Assembly (NCBI GenBank): GCA_036874045.1
Contig: CM072344.1
Location: 9,582,501 to 9,646,500 of the forward strand
Reading direction: 5' to 3'
Origin: Cymodocea nodosa
Lineage: Eukaryota; Streptophyta; Magnoliopsida; Alismatales; Cymodoceaceae
DNA: 64,000 nucleotides
The translations under genes and the position numbers were made by a program. Position 1 is the first letter of the stretch. Every line of letters starts with the position of its first letter. Under the pieces are notes generated by a model. The model was not told the origin of the DNA and made no database searches. It was given only the letters and a program-made list of their open reading frames with translations. This document shows, one piece after another, positions 58,320 through 64,000 of this stretch.

Positions 58320-60012
58320 TCAAATCAGAGTTGGATTTTAGATTCTGGTGCGTCACACCATATGACTCCAAACAAGGAGTTTTTCCACACATACAAGTAG
58401 GTAGATGGAGGGGTAGGTGACTCTAGCCAATGATGATGTCTGTACTAGAGCAGGTGTTGGTACAATTCGTTTCAAGATGCATGATGGTACAGTGAGAATA
58501 CTTGAAGATGTATGGCATGTGCCCAAGTTAGGCAAGAGTTTGATATCCTTGATGGCACTTAATTCCAAGGGCTTCAGGTATTCAAGTGGAGGAGGCAAAT
58601 TGCTTGTCTCAAAGGGGTCCATAGTAGTTATGAAGGGACTTAAGAATGGACCTTTATACATTTTACAAGGCTCTCCAATTGTAGGTGATGTTGTCGTAGC
58701 TATGAGTGATCAACAAATCACTTCTACAGTTTGGCACTCAAGGATAAGCCATTTGGGACAAAGAAGAATGCAGAAACTCAGCAGTTTAGGTAGGTTGGAT
58801 GGGCACAAATTCATTGATGTAGATTTATGCAAGCATTACATCTATGGGAAATAGAAGCGTGTACAGTTTGGAAGAGAAGAGCATACCACTCAGGAGACAT
58901 TAGATTATGTCTATGTAGATTGTTGGAGACCTTCCCAACAACCCTTTCTTACAAGCTCCAGGTATTTCCTTTCCATAGTAGATGATTACTCATGTATGAC
59001 ATGGGTTTTCATTTTGAAACACAAAGGTGGACTTTCAAGAGCTTCAAGCAGTGGAAGACTCAAGTTGAAAACCAAGTTGGTAGAAAGGTGAAATATTTGA
59101 GAACTGACAATGGTTTGGAATTCTGCTCTCATGAGTTTGACAACTTTTGCAAGGCAGCAAGTATCACAAGGCACTACACAGTTAGAGGCATTCTACAACT
59201 CTTGTAGAATGCCTCAACTACACGTTGTTGGAGAAAGCTAAGCGCATGCTTTCTCATGTCGGGTTAGAAGAGAAATTTTGGGTTGAAGCTGTTAACACAG
59301 CCTCCTATCTTGTCAACAGGTCACCCTCCAATGGCATAAGTGATAAGATACCTTATGAAATGTGGATGAACAGGATTGTAAATTACTCTAAACTAAAAAT
59401 TTTTGGTTGTCTAGCATACTATCACGTGAATAATGGCAAGTTAGAACCACATGCCAAAAAGGGCATTTTTATTGGATATGATATGGGAGTCAAAGGGTAT
59501 AGAATTTTTGATGGAGAAAAAGGAAAAGTGATTCACAATCATGATGTCACTTTTGATGAAACTACTTTGATGCAGAATGAAGAATTGTCAATAGTCTTAG
59601 ATGAGCCCAACACTCCCAAGCAGGTGGAGTTTGACTTGCCACCACAGAATGTCCCAGAACAGATAGCTTCAGATGTAGATCAACATTTGAACCCAGATGG
59701 CAATGCAGATCACCTGAGGAAGAACCACAAGAGAGATGTGTTGCTAGGGACAGACCTAGAAGGGTTCTCTAGTATCCACAGAAGTATGCCTTCAACAATA
59801 TGATTGCTTTTGCCTTACAGACTACAACTGAGGTGGAGGAAGTTGTTGATCCTCCAACATATGAAACAGCTATGAAGGATTCAAATGTTGTACATTAGAT
59901 GGAAGCTATGCAGGAGAAGCTTCAATCCCTTCATAACAATCAAACTTGGGATTTGGTGAAGTGCCCAAAGGGTAAGAATGTTGTAAATTGCAAGTGAGTG
60001 TTCAAAAGAAAA
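58320..60012 (+). pseudogene. pol of element H (protease, integrase, partial RT), broken
   Basis: Protease LDSGASHHMT is near 58337-58366. The piece 58417-58854 covers the end of protease and the integrase zinc finger (WHSRISHLG, then DLCKHYIYGK, one metal ligand doubtful). The integrase core shows YVDCW and SIVDDYS near 58910-58990, and RTDNGLEFCSHEF near 59100-59135. The segment that should carry the catalytic Glu is replaced by a perfect hairpin (59185-59215). LEKAKRML resumes at 59225, and the open piece 59225-59803 is the integrase C-terminal region. RT begins near 59830 and is lost after about 60012. Confidence 0.82.
59185..59215. repeat. Perfect 14-bp inverted repeat inside integrase of H
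   Basis: GAGGCATTCTACAA (59185-59198) and TTGTAGAATGCCTC (59202-59215) pair exactly around CTC. It stands where the catalytic Glu segment is expected and introduces a stop. Confidence 0.92.
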
Positions 60013-60210
60013 GAAAATATTTTCCAGTGTCAAATATGCTGACTTACACTTCTCTACACTATCTTCACCTTGATTTTCATGATTTTCTGTACTTTACTAA
60101 AATTATTATACTTTCAATATTTTACATACCCTACACAGATACTTTGCTTTCTCTAGTTAGGGTTCTTAAAGCAAAACATTTTTAACTCTAGTTTAAGGGA
60201 TACTTCTATT

Positions 60211-60750
60211 AACCATGCAAGATCTAGTATTTGGCAAATCATTTGCAAAGCTAAGCATATCTTACTTGATAATTCTTTTTATATGATAGTTATTTGTGAG
60301 AGTATATATGTTTGGAGGGATTATTAGATTTCAAATTTTGATGGAAGACTGAACCAACTTTTAAGGAATATTTGGACAATATATGTACATTTTGCTTAAC
60401 AATTACAGTTCTAAATATTTGGAATGGAGATGTCTTAAACATATTTGATTCAACCACGACAAGTAAAATTCTCAGCACACAGATTTGTTTTGATTGTTCT
60501 TTAAATAAAGGATTATATGGAAGACTGGAAGCATAAAGAAAATGGTATTTTCAAAGTTAACACTAGTAAAACTCATGCATTCCAAAAACTGTCCTATTTT
60601 AAACGATGAATTTATGAAAAAGCACAATATGATAATCAAGATCCTAAGCTCATATTTTGTTGATGTATCAATGATATTGTACCTACAAAGACTAAGTTGT
60701 TTGCAGTATTTCGATGATTGGATAAGCAATGTATCTTTTGTAATAATTAC
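60211..60750 (+). pseudogene. C-terminal remnant of a LINE (non-LTR) polyprotein
   Basis: Frame fragments read SSIWQIICKAKHIL (60225-60270) and ESIYVWRDY (60297-60325), which resemble the plant LINE segment after RT. Further on, the fragment DPKLIFC...NDIVPTKTKL ends in a CIFCN motif near 60735. This resembles the zf-RVT domain. Several stops interrupt it, and RT itself is absent. No poly-A tail or target duplication was identified. It sits between element H and the 3' side of the minus-strand gene. Confidence 0.5.
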
Positions 60751-60952
60751 AAAAAAAACCTAGAACAACTATTCACTAGTTGTTCCTTTACTGTCGTAAT
60801 CCGACCTCCCTCCCTCCCCAACAACATAGAGCAGCAAGTTTTGTGCAAAATTCCTTCACTGTCCAACCAATAACACGAATAACAAGCACTACTACACAGA
60901 GAAAAAAAAAACTTCGTGGAACTAGGACAAACCGAAAAGCAGAGAAATTTAC

Positions 60953-61260
60953 CGAAGTATCTGCGCTCGTTGGCGGCCTTGGACTTGTCGATCATCTTCT
61001 GGAGGTCATCGTGGAGTTTCTCGTTCCACTTGACCAACTGGTTCACGAACACGGCCCCCAGACCCATTCCCAAAAGGTGCTCCCACGGATCTGGAGAATA
61101 AAAAACACTGATTCATCGTCGCAAGATTCCAGTTGAAAATCTACGATAATGAAGAGGAGGAGGAAATACGCCTCATGAGTGGAAGCTTGCGGAGCGCATT
61201 CGAATACACCTGGATTCCCAGGCCGAACATCGCCCCGACGACCGTCTCCGTCACCGGCAT
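60953..61260 (-). CDS. Small plant mitochondrial complex I (ESSS-type) subunit-like gene, two exons seen, 3' end not found
   Basis: Exon 1 is 61260-61170 (MPVTETVVGAMFGLGIQV...), the intron is 61169-61091 (79 nt; donor C|GTATTT, acceptor TTCTCCAG), and exon 2 is 61090-60953, with a donor G|GTAAAT after ERRYF. The two exons join in frame across a His codon and give 76 codons. Visible features are two short Gly-rich hydrophobic segments (VVGAMFGLGI, GMGLGAVFVNQLV) and a charged, helical C-terminal half (HDDLQKMIDKSKAANERRYF). From memory this matches the small conserved family annotated in Arabidopsis as ESSS subunit of NADH:ubiquinone oxidoreductase; not checked by search. A short last exon is expected further left but was not found; the LINE and element H lie there. 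GC content and clean splice sites set it apart from its surroundings. Its 5' end is duplicated. Confidence 0.7.
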
Positions 61261-61884
61261 CTCTCTATCTCCGCTGAGGACTGCTGAGCAGGGAGACTTC
61301 GCGTATGAAAACAAGGGACGAAGGGTGTGGAGGAAGAGGATTAGTAGGATCTCGAGGCTCGGACGACGCTAGCTGTTTCTGGGCCGACACTTCAATATTG
61401 GGCTGGGCTCGTCGCTGTGTGAAGATCATGTTTGTGGACTTGTTTATTTATTTTTCATGTTTATATGTCACCAAGTTCGAGAATCTCACGAGAATTCTGA
61501 AGGGACCGATACACCAACATGTAAACGATTATGATTAATATTTTTCAATTAAATATGGCCCCGACGACAGTCTCCGTCACCGGCATCTCTCTATCTCCGC
61601 TGAGGACTGCTAAGCAGGGAGACTTCGCGTATGAAAACAAGGGACGAAGGGTGTGGAGGAAGAGGATTAGTAGGATCTCGAGGCTCGGACGACGCTAGCG
61701 GTTTCTGGGCCGACACTTCAATATTGGGCTGGGCTCGTCGCTGTGTGAAGATCATGTTTGTGGACTTGTTTATTTATTTTTCATGTTTATATGTCACCAA
61801 GTTCGAGAATCTCACAAGAATTCTGAAGGGACCGATACACCAACATGTAAACGATTATGATTAATATTTTTCAATTAAATATGG
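61233..61884 (-). repeat. 326-bp tandem duplication of the gene's 5' end and upstream region
   Basis: Units 61233-61558 and 61559-61884 differ at only four positions. Each holds the start ATG, the first nine codons, the 5' UTR and about 300 bp upstream, on the minus strand. The duplication leaves the inner ATG (61260) attached to the full gene and the outer one (61586) attached to a short ORF. Confidence 0.95.
61545..61586 (-). pseudogene. 13-codon decoy ORF from the duplicated start
   Basis: The outer unit reads MPVTETVVGAIFN-stop: nine authentic codons run across the duplication junction and end at TGA (61547-61545). In a transcript starting in the outer unit it would be an upstream ORF before the real start at 61260. 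Confidence 0.85.
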
Positions 61885-63493
61885 CTTGTGAGAATAATTC
61901 TCTTGTATATAAATATTTTTTTCTGTTATGAAATAAAATACGACTGTTACATACAAGTTAATAGATTTTAATATGGAAGATCATAAAAAATGAGTTCTTT
62001 TTTTTTTCAAACGATAGATAACGAGTGGTTGAGAATTATGTTGATAAGAATAATATTATAATATTATATTTTGAATATTTTATATGAAAATATGAAAGGA
62101 TAATTAAATAAAAATGTAAAAATTTTGTGAAAAGTACTTATAGTATTAGACCTTATATGTTGCATAGAATTCCATTTGCTCTTAAAAATTCGTATTATTC
62201 AAGGTGATTAATGAAAATGCTGGTATTGTAATTGGTGTTTATTTGTCATTTATAATTTTAATATAATTTCTATATATTTTAGTCATTAGAATTTTATGAC
62301 CCTATGTCATGTGATCATGACATTATAGTTGACTATTAGTAACCTTTTTCTTACCATAGACTAGATAGACAATAATGAAATTAGTTGACGTGCAGAAATT
62401 AGTAACAATGCATCATTTTCATTTTCCCAACAAAAACAAAATAACCACGTAAGTCTTTCTTTTACTTTATTTTTCTTCAACCCGAGGCGTTGCTCTCGGA
62501 AGAATTCCCTGGAAAACCCACAACAAAAGTCAAGCACCATCCTGTATAATTATCTTCATTAAAGTTAAGTAATTCGTTTGATTGATAATTAACCAAAGAA
62601 TGGGATATGCATGAACCTCATCGTCATGCGCGCAATGTATATATGTGGGGGGATAAAGACCCCCGCACCATCATCCTTTTCTTCCCTTAGCTCTAATTCT
62701 AACATCATACGCCACTTGCAACAGGTGGCACTAATTATATATATATAACTCCTACCAAACTTTTTTATATTTTCCTTGGGTATGGTACGTAGTTTCGTCA
62801 AAGAAGGGAAGCTTTCAATTACACCAGGGGGAGGTAAACCAGTGGTGCAAGACTAGACGTGCATGGCCCTCTTTTGCACCAAACCGTGTGCCTTTTTTGA
62901 CAAGCCATTGCCTTGCGTTGGTTAAGTGAGGGACATGGCATGCAACGAAGGTACGTCCTCTGGTCCACAATCTTTCTTCTGTTGAAGTGTGATTTGGATG
63001 TCCGTAGCTTCTTTGGATTGATATAATTAGATTAGATACACTCTTAAGAAAGAGTTGTTCAAATCAAGTTTCTTTCTCAATCAAATGATAGAATATTTCT
63101 AATAATATCACATGGATGGTGTGGACCGGCAACAGCCTTCGTGTATACCCACATCCAGCTATTAATATACGAGCAATTGTAATAAAAAATTTAATTAAAT
63201 GTACGCATGATCCGGTGTCGGTGGGCATAAAATTCATCTTTATATAATTAAGATTTGCAAAATACGTACTTGTCTTTTGTTAATTTATTATTAGGGGATG
63301 AAAGTTTTGTATACTTGAAATTTAAATTTTATGAAATTTGAATTTTACAGAATTTGACAAAAAAAATTTAAAATTTTAGATATTTATATACATTCAGAAA
63401 TTTAATAAAAATTAAAATTTAGTTATTTATGTATATGATAAAATTAATTTTTATTTAATAAAATTTTTAAAAAATAAATTAAAATAATAAAAG

Positions 63494-63541
<48 letters not shown>

Positions 63542-64000
63542 ATGGCCTATGACAAGATTTTCTTCTTAATTCTGTCAGAATTTAGATTTATAAAATGGCT
63601 CATACAATAAAAAATTTTAGGTGGTTAAAGAATATTAACCGGAAAATATAATAATAAAATTTCACTGACATAATAATACTTACCTGAATGCAACTAAGAT
63701 CTTGTTGCATTAATAACTACCAAAAGAAAAACCAATAGTTAGCAAGTTAGATTACTGCAACTGAATTTCGTATTATGATTAACACAACTTAGAGTGTATT
63801 CTCTGATAAATGAAAACATAAGATAGTTAACCTGCCGTGAAACGAAATTCGAAGATATATGGATAAAAACAAAATATAATATAAATATATTAATCAATTC
63901 ATTTTAAATTAATATTTACATTTCAACATGTCAGAATAAAAAGATTTCAATGGATAATACTTGTAAGACATAAAGAAAATAGATAGACCCTTGCATTAAT
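61885..64000. other. Intergenic DNA at the right end
   Basis: No gene recognised. TATTTATATAC on the minus strand (61902-61912) is a possible TATA-like site upstream of the outer gene copy. A TA-run lies near 62737-62748. 62830-62990 is less AT-rich than its surroundings but has no domain. The minus-strand ORF at 62589-62801 has no recognisable features. 63290-63490 is very AT-rich and leads into a CT microsatellite. Confidence 0.4.
63498..63538 (+). repeat. (CT)n microsatellite, about 20 units
   Basis: An uninterrupted CT run of 41 bases. Confidence 0.98.

Larger units (their letters stand above)
56165..60012 (+). mobile_element. Element H: Tork-like Ty1/copia, right-truncated
   Basis: The LTR (56165-56768) is followed by a tRNA-Met-type primer site, a long CpG-rich leader, a capsid domain of the kind seen in Tork/Tnt1-like elements (IEKFNGKNHF, MRALLKQGIW), protease, integrase and the first part of RT. 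Similarity stops near 60012 (VFKRKE). No 3' LTR is in the window. It lies within RT of G; GATAA (56160-56164) would be its left target duplication. Confidence 0.75.

Noticed and set aside
61305..61864. Two near-identical 77-codon plus-strand ORFs
   Set aside because: They are antisense to the 5' UTR and upstream part of the minus-strand gene and exist twice only because of the 326-bp duplication.
62589..62801. Minus-strand 70-codon ORF
   Set aside because: No domain, low-complexity parts and a TA-run inside; no support as a gene.

Overview
The window is nuclear DNA of a flowering plant, and it is mostly retrotransposon. The evidence is stacked Ty1/copia LTR elements with tRNA-Met primer sites, a Tourist-type MITE, a LINE remnant, and one small GT-AG spliced plant gene. 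The species cannot be told from the sequence. Most of the DNA is AT-rich and genetically decayed. The only sequence that looks like functional host coding DNA is at about 61 kb.

Layout. 1-2606: fragment of a Sirevirus-type (Ty1/copia, Maximus/SIRE lineage) post-pol spacer on the minus strand, plus unassigned repeat DNA. 2607-15764: element A, a 13.2 kb Sirevirus on the plus strand with two long LTRs, gag, pol and a third ORF. 15765-19116: more repeat DNA, a second copy of the spacer fragment, and a left-truncated LTR (D). 19117-30331: element B, a minus-strand relative of A that has lost most of its 3' LTR. 30332-30647: piece of another LTR (J), into which B seems to have inserted. 30648-35430: mostly unassigned DNA with an RNase H-like remnant. 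35431-43070: element C, a Sirevirus that has lost most of gag and pol but keeps its third ORF, with a perfect 5-bp target duplication; it sits inside a 267-bp tandem repeat. 43512-43849: Tourist-like MITE. 45661-56164: element G, a fourth Sirevirus whose 5' LTR is split by element F (46660-51652), a complete short-LTR copia with a perfect target duplication. G is cut off inside its reverse transcriptase by element H (56165-60012), a Tork-like copia truncated on its right. 60211-60750: LINE C-terminal remnant. 60953-61260: minus-strand gene for a small protein resembling the plant complex I ESSS-type subunit; its 5' end and upstream region are tandemly duplicated (61233-61884). 61885-64000: intergenic DNA with a CT microsatellite.

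How the parts relate. In each element the LTRs carry promoter and polyadenylation signals. The PBS and PPT prime reverse transcription. gag and pol would make the particle, protease, integrase and RT/RNase H. The Sireviruses add a third ORF of unknown role whose C-terminal half resembles the 'putative plant transposon protein' family. Every polyprotein here is broken by stops, frameshifts or deletions, so none is expected to act alone. The nesting order is readable: G is older than F and H; J is older than B; the 267-bp tandem repeat is older than C.

The points most worth a second look are: a short inverted-repeat motif (AACTC-N3-GAGTT and variants) shared by LTRs of otherwise different elements; the third Sirevirus ORF; the tandem promoter/start duplication at the host gene, which creates a 13-codon decoy ORF; and several exact hairpins at junctions or inside domains.
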